NCBI RefSeq assembly: GCF_020215705.1
Contig: NZ_JAIWNB010000002.1
Coordinates: 620,001-684,000 of the forward strand
Source of the DNA: Nonomuraea aurantiaca
Lineage (GTDB): Bacteria > Actinomycetota > Actinomycetes > Streptosporangiales > Streptosporangiaceae
Direction of reading: 5' to 3'
DNA: 64,000 nt
Shown here: in pieces, positions 1 to 7,710 of the stretch
How positions within the stretch are numbered: position 1 is the first letter of the stretch
How the letters are laid out: every line of letters starts with the position of its first letter
The notes under the pieces: generated by a model
Database searches by the model: none
Seen by the model: only the letters and a program-made list of their open reading frames with translations
Told to the model about the DNA's origin: nothing
Position numbers and translations under genes: made by a program

Positions 1-942
1 GAACTGCCGCTCAAGGCGGCCGCGCCGGACGCGGAGTTCGAGTGGCGCACGTTCCCCGACGAGGCGGCGGCCAAGAAGGCGGTGCTCGACGGCGATGTGG
101 ACGCGGCGCTGGTGAACAACACCAAGGTGCTCACCGACGGCGAGATCGACTCCCAGCTCGGTGTGCTGCTGCAGAGCACCAACCGAGAGCTCAAGCTGGG
201 CGCCGCGGGCGTGTCGATCCCACCGCTCCAGATGGTGTCCGTGGGCGCCGACACCCGCTACCAGTCCGCTAGGACCGGGATCGCCGTGGTGCTCGTCCTC
301 GTGCTCTTCATGCTGATCATCGGACAGGTCATGATGGTCGCCATGGGAGTGGTGGAGGAGAAGGGCAGCCGGATCGTGGAGATCCTGCTCACCTCGGTCC
401 GGCCGTGGCAGCTGCTCGCCGGCAAGATCATCGGCCTGGGCGCGCTCGGCCTGATCAACCTCGTCACGATCCTGGTGGTCGGCGTGTCGGCCTCGGTCGT
501 TTCGGGCATCGCGGTGGACTTCCCGCCGGGCCTGCCGGGGATCGTGGCGGGAGTGCTGCTCTGGTTCGTGCTCGGCTACGCCTTCTTCGCCACGCTCGCC
601 GCCGCGCTCAGCTCGCTGGTCTCCCGCCAGGAGGAGGTGAGCAACGTGATGTCGCCCCTGACCATGCTGATCATGGTGACCTACTTCGGGGCCTTCTACG
701 CCACCACCGACCCCACCGGGACACTGGCCAAGGTCGCCTCGCTCGTCCCGCCGTTCTCCTCGATGGTCATGCCGGTGCGGATGGCCGCCGCCGACGTGCC
801 GCTCTGGGAGATCGGGCTGTCGACGGTGCTGATGCTGCTCGCCGTGGCGGGGGTGCTGTCCTTCGGCGCGAAGGTGTACGAGCGGGCGGTGCTGCGGACC
901 GGGGCCAGGATCAAGCTCGGCGACGTGCTACGCGCGAAATAG
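1..942 (+). CDS. ABC-2 type transporter permease (NatB/YhaP-like), 5' end outside window
   Basis: Membrane subunit of an ABC-2 family exporter. The reading frame is open from base 1, so the start and the N-terminal membrane helix lie upstream; 313 residues are visible. The first ~85 residues look like the extracytoplasmic loop of NatB-type permeases. About five hydrophobic segments follow, and the family signature V-E-E-K-G-S-R-I-V-E-I-L-L-T-S lies just after the first of them, followed by W-Q-L-L-A-G-K-I. The protein ends in a basic segment at TAG 940-942. No ATPase gene is in the window; it would be expected upstream. The stop codon lies inside a 15-bp tandem repeat leading straight into the histidine kinase gene, so the two are probably co-transcribed. 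The substrate cannot be deduced (sodium or drug efflux are known roles for relatives). Confidence 0.85.
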   Translation, partial: ELPLKAAAPDAEFEWRTFPDEAAAKKAVLDGDVDAALVNNTKVLTDGEIDSQLGVLLQSTNRELKLGAAGVSIPPLQMVSVGADTRYQSARTGIAVVLVLVLFMLIIGQVMMVAMGVVEEKGSRIVEILLTSVRPWQLLAGKIIGLGALGLINLVTILVVGVSASVVSGIAVDFPPGLPGIVAGVLLWFVLGYAFFATLAAALSSLVSRQEEVSNVMSPLTMLIMVTYFGAFYATTDPTGTLAKVASLVPPFSSMVMPVRMAAADVPLWEIGLSTVLMLLAVAGVLSFGAKVYERAVLRTGARIKLGDVLRAK

Positions 943-980
943 ATGGACCCGAAACAGGTGGACGCGAAATAGATGGATGC
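936..980. repeat. 15-bp tandem repeat x3 spanning a stop/start junction
   Basis: Three head-to-tail 15-bp units (936-950, 951-965, 966-980) with consensus GAAATAGATGGACSC; the middle unit has CAGGTG where the others have TAGATG. Units 1 and 3 each carry an overlapping TAG-ATG stop/start pair. Unit 1 ends the permease and opens a nine-codon ORF (943-972) whose stop abuts the kinase ATG at 973. The repeat looks like a duplicated translational-coupling junction. Confidence 0.8.
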
Positions 981-2142
981 GATCAGGCGGGCGCGGCGCA
1001 TCTCCCTGTGCGTGCTGAACTCCATGATCGTGATGACGTGGGTCGGCGTCGCCCTGGCGACCCTCGGCGGCCTCGCCATGGGCACGCTCTCCTGGCTGCG
1101 CATCGTGCCCGCGATGATCGCCTTGATCGTCTTCACCTGGCTCTTCCTGCGCATCACCCGCGCCGTCCTGGAGCGCCGCTACCTCACGAGAGAGGTGGTG
1201 GCGGCCGGCGCTCTCGCCGTCCTCGCCGCGGCGTTGGGGGGCGCCGACCCGTTCGGATGGGGCTTCGGGCTGCTGGCCTGGGTGTCCGTGGCGCTGATCA
1301 ATATCCGCGTGTGGGCGGCCGTGGGCCTGGCAGTGGGTACGGCCGTGGTCGGCACCGGGCTGGGCGTCGTCACCCTCCTCATGGGACAACCCCTCCAGTC
1401 GATCCTCGTTCCGTACGACGATGGGGCGGTCTTCGCCCTGGGATTCGTCTACGCGATCATGTGCGCCCTGCTGCCGCCGTCCAACCGGTTCTGGGCGTGG
1501 ATTTACACGCTGGCCGTACAGGCTCACGAGGGCAGGGAGGCGCACACCCGGCTGGCGGTCGCGGAGGAGCGGCTGCGCTTCGCCAGGGACCTGCACGATC
1601 TCGTGGGGCACCAGCTCTCGGCCATCGCGGTCAAGACCGAGCTGGCCGTACGGCTGTCGGCCGCCGACACCGTCGCCGCGAAGGCGGAGATGGTGGCGGT
1701 GAACACACTGACCAGGACGGCGCTGCGGGAGCTGCGCCAGGCGGTGCGCGGCTACCGCGAACTTGACCTGAGCGCCGAGCTGAATAGCGTGAAGGGCGTG
1801 CTCGAAGCGGCCGGCGTCCGCTGCGAGCTCCGATTGCCCTACCGTGATCCGCCCGGCGGCGTGGCGCCCGTGTTCGCCTACGCGGTCCGCGAGGCGGCGA
1901 CGAACGTGCTCAAGCACAGCACGGCCTCGTTCTGCGAGATCACGCTCCGCTTCACCGAGGAGGAGGCGGAGCTGAGCGTACGCAACGACGGGGTGGTCCG
2001 CCATCAGGTGTCCGACGTGGGCAGCGGCCTGACGGGCATGGGGGAGCGGCTGGCGGACATCGGCGGCAAGGTGACGGCCCGTCCCACAGGCGATGGGGAG
2101 TTCCTTCTGCGAGCGGTTGTGTCACTTCCGCTCCGTGGGTAG
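973..2142 (+). CDS. Two-component sensor histidine kinase (HisKA_3 / DesK-NarX type)
   Basis: 389 residues. The N-terminal ~180 residues hold five to six hydrophobic segments with little extracytoplasmic sequence, as in DesK-like sensors that detect membrane state or membrane-active compounds. The HisKA_3 dimerisation box F-A-R-D-L-H-D-L-V-G-H-Q-L near residue 205 carries the phospho-accepting His. The HATPase domain shows the N box (R-E-A-A-T-N-V-L-K-H) and the G box (G-S-G-L-T-G-M-G-E-R). ATG 973 follows the permease stop by 30 nt. Such kinases usually sit beside a LuxR-type response regulator and often control an adjacent ABC exporter. Here the next gene is a STAS protein, so the regulator must be upstream or elsewhere. 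Confident as a kinase; the signal is unknown. Confidence 0.9.
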   Translation: MDAIRRARRISLCVLNSMIVMTWVGVALATLGGLAMGTLSWLRIVPAMIALIVFTWLFLRITRAVLERRYLTREVVAAGALAVLAAALGGADPFGWGFGLLAWVSVALINIRVWAAVGLAVGTAVVGTGLGVVTLLMGQPLQSILVPYDDGAVFALGFVYAIMCALLPPSNRFWAWIYTLAVQAHEGREAHTRLAVAEERLRFARDLHDLVGHQLSAIAVKTELAVRLSAADTVAAKAEMVAVNTLTRTALRELRQAVRGYRELDLSAELNSVKGVLEAAGVRCELRLPYRDPPGGVAPVFAYAVREAATNVLKHSTASFCEITLRFTEEEAELSVRNDGVVRHQVSDVGSGLTGMGERLADIGGKVTARPTGDGEFLLRAVVSLPLRG

Positions 2143-2232
2143 GGGGAACGGTGCCGGGTTCAGCTCGGCGGACGCCCTGCGGAAGGGTATGAATACGCCG
2201 CGTGAGGTGTGCGGCGTGACTGAGGAGGTGGC

Positions 2233-2550
2233 ATGCGCGTCCCGGGCAATCCCAAGGCCCAGGTGGTGCGGATCGGAGCGCGGCTCGACGCGGGCACGTC
2301 GGCGGGGGTGCGGGAACGTCTGCACGACGCGGTCGACTCCGGCGAGGGCGACCTGATCCTCGACCTCTCCGAGCTGGAGATGATCGACGCCACCGGCCTC
2401 GGAGTGCTCGTGGGCACGCATCGGCGCGCGCTCAGCGTGGAACGCCACCTCGTTCTTCGGGGGGTGCCGCCGCGGGTCATGCGGGTCCTGGCGGTGACCC
2501 GGCTGAATCGGGTCCTGCGTGTAGAGGTTCAGGCAGCCGCGGTGGCCTGA
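2233..2550 (+). CDS. STAS-domain protein, anti-sigma factor antagonist type
   Basis: 105 residues forming a single STAS domain, the fold of SpoIIAA/RsbV anti-anti-sigma factors. Such proteins bind the anti-sigma kinase when unphosphorylated and so free a sigma factor. The helix-1 motif reads M-I-D-A-T-G-L-G-V-L-V-G: the usual phospho-acceptor Ser is Thr, which is common and still phosphorylatable. GAGGAGG about six bases upstream fixes ATG 2233. A GGGTAT sequence at 2185-2190 resembles the -10 of SigB-class promoters, but no -35 at the expected distance was found. No anti-sigma kinase is adjacent, so the partner is unknown. Its own terminator follows. Confidence 0.85.
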   Translation: MRVPGNPKAQVVRIGARLDAGTSAGVRERLHDAVDSGEGDLILDLSELEMIDATGLGVLVGTHRRALSVERHLVLRGVPPRVMRVLAVTRLNRVLRVEVQAAAVA

Positions 2551-2600
2551 AGCGGCGCCCGGCGGTGTTCGGGAGTGCGCCGGGATGTCGCGAAATATAG

Positions 2601-2637
2601 GGGCGGGCAGCGATCAGCCGCTGCTCGCCCTCTTTTT
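2601..2637 (+). terminator. Intrinsic terminator with U-tract after the STAS gene
   Basis: GGGCGGGCAGCG (2601-2612) pairs with CGCTGCTCGCCC (2619-2630), a 12-bp stem with one G-U pair and a 6-nt loop, followed by TCTTTTT. It is one of the few hairpins in this window with a real T-run. It ends the plus-strand STAS transcript. Confidence 0.85.
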
Positions 2638-2751
2638 CCCGGCCATACTCCCACACGCGGTAGTAGTTTCCCGAACGCAGATATCGCCTCTTTAGCGTGG
2701 GGATTATCGCCTTACCACATCGCCATATAAACACGAACCGTAATCAGTGCC

Positions 2752-3375
2752 TCACGGCGAACCGAGGGATCTGCCGAAGATGTGTACGGCCACACCGACC
2801 AGTTCGTCGATGGACGGCGGCTCGTCCGACAGCAGCCATTCGATGAGCAGCTCTTGCAGCGCTCCAATAACCCCGAGCGCCACCAGACGCCGATTCGGCT
2901 CCGCGGGCAGCGGGAATTCCGCCGACGCCTCCTCGACAAGACGGGCGAAGGACTCGACGGCCCGCTGCCGGGAAGCGGTCAGAACGTCGCCCGACCTGCG
3001 TACCTCAAGGTGCATGATGCGGGCGCGACGCCAGTCCGCCGTGGCGAACTCGATATACGCGCGAATCCCGGCCCGCACCCTGTCGTTCAGGGTCGCAGGC
3101 GCCTCTTGTAACGCCTTGGCCACAACGGCGAGGCTTTCCTCCACGCACCGCTCGTGCAGCGCCTGAAGAAGTTCCTCACGGCCGCCGAAACATTCGTAGA
3201 AGGCGCGGTTCGAGATCCGGGCCTCCGAGCACAGCCTTTCGATGGTCGTCGCCACGAAACCTGGCTTCGCGTATAGCGTGTAGGCGGCTGTCATCAGCCG
3301 CTCGCGTCTGTCCGCCAGCCTTTGCTCAGCCGACATTCCCCGGTAAGACCGGTTCACATTCCACCCGTCCAACAT
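2752..3375 (-). CDS. TetR/AcrR family transcriptional regulator
   Basis: 207 residues from ATG 3375. An earlier TTG at 3399 is open but less likely; a G-run about eight bases before the ATG can act as ribosome site. The N-terminus R-S-Y-R-G-M-S-A-E-Q-R-L is typical of one actinobacterial TetR subgroup. The helix-turn-helix covers roughly residues 30-70, with T-I-E-R-L-C-S-E-A-R-I-S-N-R-A-F-Y-E-C-F. The C-terminal ligand domain is helical. It lies downstream of, and in the same direction as, the aldehyde dehydrogenase gene, but has its own candidate promoter and palindrome in the 63-bp gap. It probably regulates itself and perhaps the ALDH/carotenoid-oxygenase group; the target is inferred only from position. 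Confidence 0.88.
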   Translation of the reverse strand: MLDGWNVNRSYRGMSAEQRLADRRERLMTAAYTLYAKPGFVATTIERLCSEARISNRAFYECFGGREELLQALHERCVEESLAVVAKALQEAPATLNDRVRAGIRAYIEFATADWRRARIMHLEVRRSGDVLTASRQRAVESFARLVEEASAEFPLPAEPNRRLVALGVIGALQELLIEWLLSDEPPSIDELVGVAVHIFGRSLGSP

Positions 3376-3396
3376 GATCGTGGCCCCCAGAGCACA

Positions 3397-3418
3397 CAAT
3401 TATGGACGGATGATCCGT
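3397..3418 (-). promoter_or_regulatory. Candidate promoter and operator of the TetR gene
   Basis: A perfect 13-bp palindrome ACGGAT-G-ATCCGT (3406-3418) lies directly upstream, on the minus strand, of a CATAAT hexamer (3397-3402) that could be a -10 box. The palindrome would fill the spacer between -35 and -10, a typical site for autorepression by a TetR protein. Confidence 0.5.
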
Positions 3419-3438
3419 TTTGGGAAAGAGCATATACT

Positions 3439-4911
3439 TTATCTCTTACGTCGGCCGTGCAAGAACGTGACAAGCCTGATCAGCCGCTCAAGCTCAGCGG
3501 GCCCTCTGCTGAACGAGGTCAGGTTCATGCCGGGCATCGCGAAGCGTTGGCGGCTGATCGCTTTGGGCCTGGCGAACTCCCGCAATCCGTCGGCTCCATG
3601 GATGCGGCCGAAGCCCGAATCGCCGATTCCGCCGAACGGCAGCGCGGGCACTCCGGCGAACGAGATGACCGAGTTGACGGCCGTCATTCCGGTACGCATC
3701 AGCCGCGCCAGCTCGGTCGCCCGGCGCGCGTTGCGCGAGAACACGGTGCTGGCCAGCCCGTATGCCGAGGCGTTGGCCAGCTCCAGCGCCTCCCGCGCGT
3801 CGCGGGTGCGCCGTACGGTGATGGTCGGGCCGAACGTCTCCTCGCGCACCGCGGGGGAGTCCTCCGGCACGTCCTCGACGATCACCGGGTCGACGTACGG
3901 AGCGCGCACCGAGTCGGGACCACCTGTCACGACTTTTCCGGACTTGGTGGCGTGGTCGATGTGGCGCCGGATGATGTCCAGCTGGCCCGGCATGGTGATC
4001 GGCCCATAGTCCTCCCCGGCTTTGACCGTGGCGACCCGGGCCGACAGCTCGCGCATGAAAGGTTCATAGACCGCGTCCACGACGTACACCCGCTCGACAC
4101 CCACGCACGTCTGCCCGGCGTTGGACATCGCCCCCCACAGGCAGGCGTCGGCGGCGGCCTTCAGGTCGGCGTCGGCGTCGACGATGAACGCGTCCTTGCC
4201 GCCGCACTCGGCCACGATCGGCGTCAGGTTCTCGGCGCAGGCCGCCATGACCCGCTTGGCCGTGGCAGTAGAGCCGGTGAACGCCACCTTCTTGACCCGC
4301 GAGTCTTTCGCCAGCAGCGCGCCCGTCTCCCCGAGCCCGGTCACGGTCTGGAACACCGGCTGCTCCGGCACCGACTCGGCGAACAGCTCCGCCAGCCGTA
4401 CGCCGACGCCGGGAGTGAGCTCGCTGGGCTTGAACACGACCGCGTTGCCGGCCGCGAGCGCGTACGCGATCGAGCCCATCGGCGTGAAGACCGGGTAGTT
4501 CCACGGCCCGATCACGCCGACCACGCCCAGCGGCAGGTATTCGAGCGTGGCGGCCAGGTTGAGGCCGATCATCCCGGTCGAGACGCGGCGCCGCCCCAGG
4601 ACCTTGGCCGCGTTGCGGGCCGCCCAGTCGAGGTGCGTGATCGCCAGCACCAACTCCAGCGTGGCGTCGCCGACCGGCTTGCCCGTCTCCTCGTGCACGA
4701 GCCCGGCCAGCTCCTTGAGGTGCTGGGTGAGCACGGCCTTGTAGTCGAGCAGGCGGCGCCTGCGCTCGGCGGGGGTCAGCCCGGCCCACCAGGTCGCGGC
4801 CTGCTCGGCCCGGCCGACGGCCGCGCGCACGCCGTCGGCGGACTGCTTCGGGTGACTTCCGACGACCTCGCCGGTCGCCGGGTTCAACGAGTCGAACGTC
4901 AGCGTGGTCAT
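3439..4911 (-). CDS. Aldehyde dehydrogenase family protein (NAD(P)+-dependent)
   Basis: 490 residues, normal length for the ALDH superfamily, oxidising an aldehyde to the acid. The catalytic nucleophile is C269 in S-N-A-G-Q-T-C-V-G, the general base E235 in V-A-E-C-G-G-K-D, and the cofactor-binding K161 lies in V-V-F-K-P-S-E. The oxyanion Asn in P-W-N-Y-P is present. The ~35-residue C-terminal extension after P-F-G-G-I-G-D-S-G is basic. It lies 37 bp after the GNAT gene and downstream of the carotenoid oxygenase on the same strand. A plausible role is removing the aldehyde made by that oxygenase. ATG 4911 has TAGGGT six bases upstream, so a leaderless transcript is possible. The substrate is unknown. 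Confidence 0.92.
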   Translation of the reverse strand: MTTLTFDSLNPATGEVVGSHPKQSADGVRAAVGRAEQAATWWAGLTPAERRRRLLDYKAVLTQHLKELAGLVHEETGKPVGDATLELVLAITHLDWAARNAAKVLGRRRVSTGMIGLNLAATLEYLPLGVVGVIGPWNYPVFTPMGSIAYALAAGNAVVFKPSELTPGVGVRLAELFAESVPEQPVFQTVTGLGETGALLAKDSRVKKVAFTGSTATAKRVMAACAENLTPIVAECGGKDAFIVDADADLKAAADACLWGAMSNAGQTCVGVERVYVVDAVYEPFMRELSARVATVKAGEDYGPITMPGQLDIIRRHIDHATKSGKVVTGGPDSVRAPYVDPVIVEDVPEDSPAVREETFGPTITVRRTRDAREALELANASAYGLASTVFSRNARRATELARLMRTGMTAVNSVISFAGVPALPFGGIGDSGFGRIHGADGLREFARPKAISRQRFAMPGMNLTSFSRGPAELERLIRLVTFLHGRRKR

Positions 4912-4917
4912 GGCGTC

Positions 4918-4945
4918 ACCCTAGACCGGTAAGCCATCACTTACC
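4918..4945 (-). promoter_or_regulatory. Candidate -10 box and inverted repeat upstream of the ALDH gene
   Basis: On the minus strand TAGGGT (4918-4923) lies six bases before ATG 4911, leaderless spacing. Just upstream is the inverted repeat GGTAAG-ccatca-CTTACC (4928-4945), placed where an operator would block a promoter independent of the upstream GNAT gene. Confidence 0.45.
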
Positions 4946-4948
4946 AGC

Positions 4949-5509
4949 TCAGGGCGTCTCCCGCCACATGCCCCACATGGGCGGCCCGTCGGGGAGCCGG
5001 AACTCTTCGGTGAGGTGGAATCCGTACTTCTCGTAGAGGGGCACGTTGGACTCCTTGCTGCTCTCCAGGTAGACGGGCAGCCCGGCGCACCTGGCCAGAC
5101 CGGCCCGCAGTAGCGCCCCGCCCACGCCGCCGCCCCGCACTTCGGGCAGCGTGCCGATCTGCGCCAGGTACCAGTGCGGCTCGGCGGGCCGGTGCGCGGC
5201 GAGCGTCTCCTCCAGCGCCATGCCGTAGGACACCCGCTCGCCCATGGCCTCGACGAAACCGGGGAGGCCGGCCTCGTCCGGCTGGTGACCTGGCGGATCC
5301 CAGAGCGCGGCCCCCACCATCGCGCCCTCGGCGTCGTAGGCGACCTCGGTGATCGCGTGACTGTAGCGGGCGAGTGTGGTGAACATCAGCGCCGTGCCCG
5401 GATCGTCCGGCAACAGCCACCTGATCACCGGGTCGTCGTGGAACGCCCTGGCCAGCACCTCGCCGGCCAGTTCGGTGACGTCCGGGTCCGCGACGAGTGC
5501 GAGGTCCAT
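4949..5509 (-). CDS. GNAT family N-acetyltransferase
   Basis: 186 residues. The GNAT core is recognisable: beta4 W-Y-L-A-Q-I-G-T-L-P-E-V-R-G-G-G-V-G-G-A-L-L with the acetyl-CoA pyrophosphate loop R-G-G-G-V-G-G, and the C-terminal motif L-E-S-S-K-E-S-N-V-P-L-Y-E-K-Y-G-F. The N-terminal half (A-F-H-D-D-P-V-I-R-W-L-L-P-D) matches the subgroup that also contains puromycin-acetyltransferase-like and small-molecule acetylating enzymes. ATG 5509 is three bases after the carotenoid oxygenase stop, so the pair is co-transcribed and probably translationally coupled. The substrate is unknown; the linkage suggests a metabolite of the same pathway, which is inference. Confidence 0.88.
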   Translation of the reverse strand: MDLALVADPDVTELAGEVLARAFHDDPVIRWLLPDDPGTALMFTTLARYSHAITEVAYDAEGAMVGAALWDPPGHQPDEAGLPGFVEAMGERVSYGMALEETLAAHRPAEPHWYLAQIGTLPEVRGGGVGGALLRAGLARCAGLPVYLESSKESNVPLYEKYGFHLTEEFRLPDGPPMWGMWRETP

Positions 5510-5512
5510 GGC

Positions 5513-6817
5513 TCAGCCCTCCGCCAGCCAGTTTCCGTGGAAGCCGGTCGGGACCCGCTGGGGCAGCCGGATCGACGCCACGTCCGACAGGTCGGTCGCG
5601 TCGAGCACCAGCAGCTCGGAGCTGCCGCCCGTGGTGACCACGGACAGCAGCCAGCCCTCGTCCTCGGCCCGTGCCCCCTCGGCCGCCACGAACACCGCCT
5701 CGCCCGTGTCGTCGCCGGTCTGCCTGACCTGCGCCGACCCGGTCCGGTGGTCGTACTTGACGATGGAGTCGCGGCCCACCGTGTAGAGGTAGCGGCTCGC
5801 GCGGCCGAGCAGGGAGTCGTTGAACGTGGGGAACTCGACGCCCCGATCGTCCCGCGCCTCCTCCTTGACCGAGCCGGTCGCCGGGTCGAGCGTCCACTGG
5901 TGCAGTGCCGCGGCGACACTCGTGGCCGCGTGCCTGGCCGGGTCGCCGGTGTTGCCGATGCGCGCCCAGACCTGGGTGAAGGACTCCCGCGAGTAGCGGG
6001 CGCCGTTGAGCACGATCCGGCCGTCCGCGTCCTCCCATGCGTTGCCGACGTGGAAGACGTAGCACGGGTCGACCTCGAACCACTGGGTCGGGCCGCCCTG
6101 CCTGGGCGTCACGCCGATCCGCGCGCCGTATCCGTCGTCCCAGGCGTACGGCATGCCGCCCGCGCGCCCGGCCTCGAACACGAAGGGCAGGTCGAGCCAG
6201 AGCAGGTAGTGCTCGGTGACGGAGAAGTCGTGCATCATCGTCGACTTCGGCACCTCGATCTCCCGGCTCTCCACCAGCTCGCCGCCCGCCGACAGGCGGT
6301 GGTAGGTGAGGTACGGCGGCGCGTAGCCGTAGCCGAAGAAGTGCAGCTCGCCGGTGGCCGGGTCCTCCTTGGGATGCGCGGTCATGGCCGTGGTCAGCCG
6401 CCCGCCGAAGTCGCACGGGCCGACCGTGGCCAGCTCCGGCGTCATCTCGTACGGCAGGCCGTTCTCGACGAGCGCGAAGATCCGGTCGGCGTGCCTGATC
6501 ACCGAGGTGTTGGCCGTGACCGCGGCCAGGTCGACGCCGCGCTCGCCGATGAAGGTCGCGTCATCGGTGAACTTCTTGGTGCGGACCCACCGGTTTCGGT
6601 ACCACTCCGCCCGGCCCCGGTCGATCCGTACGCCGTGCAGCATCCCGGCGCCGCCGAACCAGTGGCCGGGATCGTCGCCCGGCTTTGGATTGGGTCCGTT
6701 GCGGAAATATCGCCCGGTCAACTCGGCGGGCAGGGCGCCGGAGATGGGGAGGTCATACGCCTCGGTCTCGTCGGATACGGGGGCGAGGTTGCCGCTCAGG
6801 TAGAAGGGCGTCGTCAT
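5513..6817 (-). CDS. Carotenoid oxygenase family protein (non-haem Fe(II) dioxygenase)
   Basis: 434 residues. The family cleaves a carbon-carbon double bond of carotenoids, apocarotenoids or stilbenoids to two carbonyl products. The four iron-ligand histidines of the beta-propeller are visible: H148 (M-T-A-H-P-K), H196 (M-M-H-D-F), H256 (Y-V-F-H-V-G-N-A) and H427 (G-F-H-G-N-W). The N-terminal F-R-N-G-P-N-P motif is present. ATG 6817 is chosen because GGAG sits six bases upstream; an upstream TTG would swallow that site. It is first in a run with GNAT and ALDH, giving a cleave-then-oxidise logic. A palindrome overlaps its promoter. Carotenoid versus lignostilbene substrate cannot be decided by reading. 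Confidence 0.92.
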   Translation of the reverse strand: MTTPFYLSGNLAPVSDETEAYDLPISGALPAELTGRYFRNGPNPKPGDDPGHWFGGAGMLHGVRIDRGRAEWYRNRWVRTKKFTDDATFIGERGVDLAAVTANTSVIRHADRIFALVENGLPYEMTPELATVGPCDFGGRLTTAMTAHPKEDPATGELHFFGYGYAPPYLTYHRLSAGGELVESREIEVPKSTMMHDFSVTEHYLLWLDLPFVFEAGRAGGMPYAWDDGYGARIGVTPRQGGPTQWFEVDPCYVFHVGNAWEDADGRIVLNGARYSRESFTQVWARIGNTGDPARHAATSVAAALHQWTLDPATGSVKEEARDDRGVEFPTFNDSLLGRASRYLYTVGRDSIVKYDHRTGSAQVRQTGDDTGEAVFVAAEGARAEDEGWLLSVVTTGGSSELLVLDATDLSDVASIRLPQRVPTGFHGNWLAEG

Positions 6818-6842
6818 ATCACGCTCCAATCTTGATAGGTCA

Positions 6843-6872
6843 AAACTAGAATGTCTAGTCGTGACATGTCAA
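6843..6872 (-). promoter_or_regulatory. Promoter and operator of the carotenoid oxygenase unit
   Basis: Minus-strand -35 TTGACA (6867-6872), 18-bp spacer, -10 TAGTTT (6843-6848). A perfect palindrome ACTAGA-ATG-TCTAGT (6845-6859) overlaps the -10 and spacer. It lies about 26 bp before the oxygenase ATG, so repression of the operon is likely. Confidence 0.65.
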
Positions 6873-6892
6873 CACAGGAACGTCGCTGGTGT

Positions 6893-7555
6893 TCAGAAGA
6901 GCGTGGGGTTCTCCGGTTCGATCCCGCGCAGCGCGTCGTAGTCGAGCGTGACGCAGTGAATGCCTCGGTCGGCGGCCAGCACGCGGGCCTGGGGCTTGAT
7001 CTCCTGGGCGGCGAAGACGCCGCGGACCGGGGTCAGCAGCGGGTCGCGGTTGAGCAGCTCCAGATAGCGGGTCAGCTGCTCGACGCCGTCGATCTCGCCG
7101 CGGCGCTTGATCTCGACCGCCACCGTCGCGCCGAGCGCGTCGCGGCAGAGGATGTCGACCGGGCCGATCGCCGTCATGTACTCGCGGCGGACCAGCGTGT
7201 AGCCGGCGCCCAGGGTCGTGATGTGCTCGGCGAGCAACTCCTGAAGGTGCGCCTCGACGCCGTCCTTGATCAGACCGGGGTCGACGCCGAGCTCGTGGCT
7301 GGAGTCGTGGAGGACCTCGGCCATCGTCAGGACCAGCTTCTCGCCGGACTTGCCGTGGGTGACGGTCCAGGTCTCGCCGTCCTCCTTGAGCTTGCACGGC
7401 GGGTTCATCCAGTTGAGCGGCTTGAAAGCCCGGTCGTCGGCGTGGATGGACACGCTGCCGTCCGCCTTGATGAGAATGAGCCTCGGCGCCATCGGCAGGT
7501 GAGCCGTGAGCCGTCCGATGTAATCCACGCTGCATCGCGCGATGACCAGCCGCAT
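6893..7555 (-). CDS. nucS: NucS/EndoMS mismatch-specific endonuclease
   Basis: 220 residues. NucS is the actinobacterial replacement for MutS/MutL: it cuts both strands at mismatches and is recruited by the beta clamp. The N-terminal dimerisation/DNA-binding region ([12 protein letters not shown]) and the RecB-like nuclease core are intact, with catalytic residues D134 (G-P-V-D-I-L-C), E148 and K150 (A-V-E-I-K-R). The extreme C-terminus N-P-T-L-F fits the clamp-binding tail of the family. ATG 7555 gives the canonical N-terminus; the ORF can be extended three codons to a TTG. TAGGGT lies eight bases before the ATG, suggesting a nearly leaderless mRNA. It is convergent with nothing and ends just upstream of the carotenoid-oxygenase promoter. 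Confidence 0.95.
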   Translation of the reverse strand: MRLVIARCSVDYIGRLTAHLPMAPRLILIKADGSVSIHADDRAFKPLNWMNPPCKLKEDGETWTVTHGKSGEKLVLTMAEVLHDSSHELGVDPGLIKDGVEAHLQELLAEHITTLGAGYTLVRREYMTAIGPVDILCRDALGATVAVEIKRRGEIDGVEQLTRYLELLNRDPLLTPVRGVFAAQEIKPQARVLAADRGIHCVTLDYDALRGIEPENPTLF

Positions 7556-7656
7556 GACGGCCAACCCTACCGGCTCTGGAAAACTGGACGCATGGCGTTC
7601 GCGATGGTGGGAGTGGCCGCCCCCGGCCCAAGGGGTGCGGGGGCCGGCGAGATGTC

Positions 7657-7710
7657 CGTACGGGCGGAGCCATTCGTACGGGCGGAGCCATTCGTACGGG
7701 CGGAGCCATG
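7657..7710 (+). repeat. 18-bp tandem repeat x3 ending in a start codon
   Basis: Units CGTACGGGCGGAGCCATT at 7657-7674 and 7675-7692, with a third at 7693-7710 ending ATG instead of ATT. That ATG (7708) starts the next gene, and the GGAG in each unit is the only nearby Shine-Dalgarno-like sequence. Confidence 0.85.

Noticed and set aside
2551..2751. AT-rich patch as evidence of a recently acquired island
   Set aside because: Only ~170 bp, containing a terminator and the 3' end of a normal TetR gene; no mobility genes.
3322..4932. 536-codon plus-strand ORF opposite ALDH
   Set aside because: The minus strand carries all ALDH catalytic motifs; the plus product has no recognisable domain.
5174..6835. 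553-codon plus-strand ORF opposite the carotenoid oxygenase
   Set aside because: Shadow frame; the four iron-ligand histidines are in the minus-strand frame.
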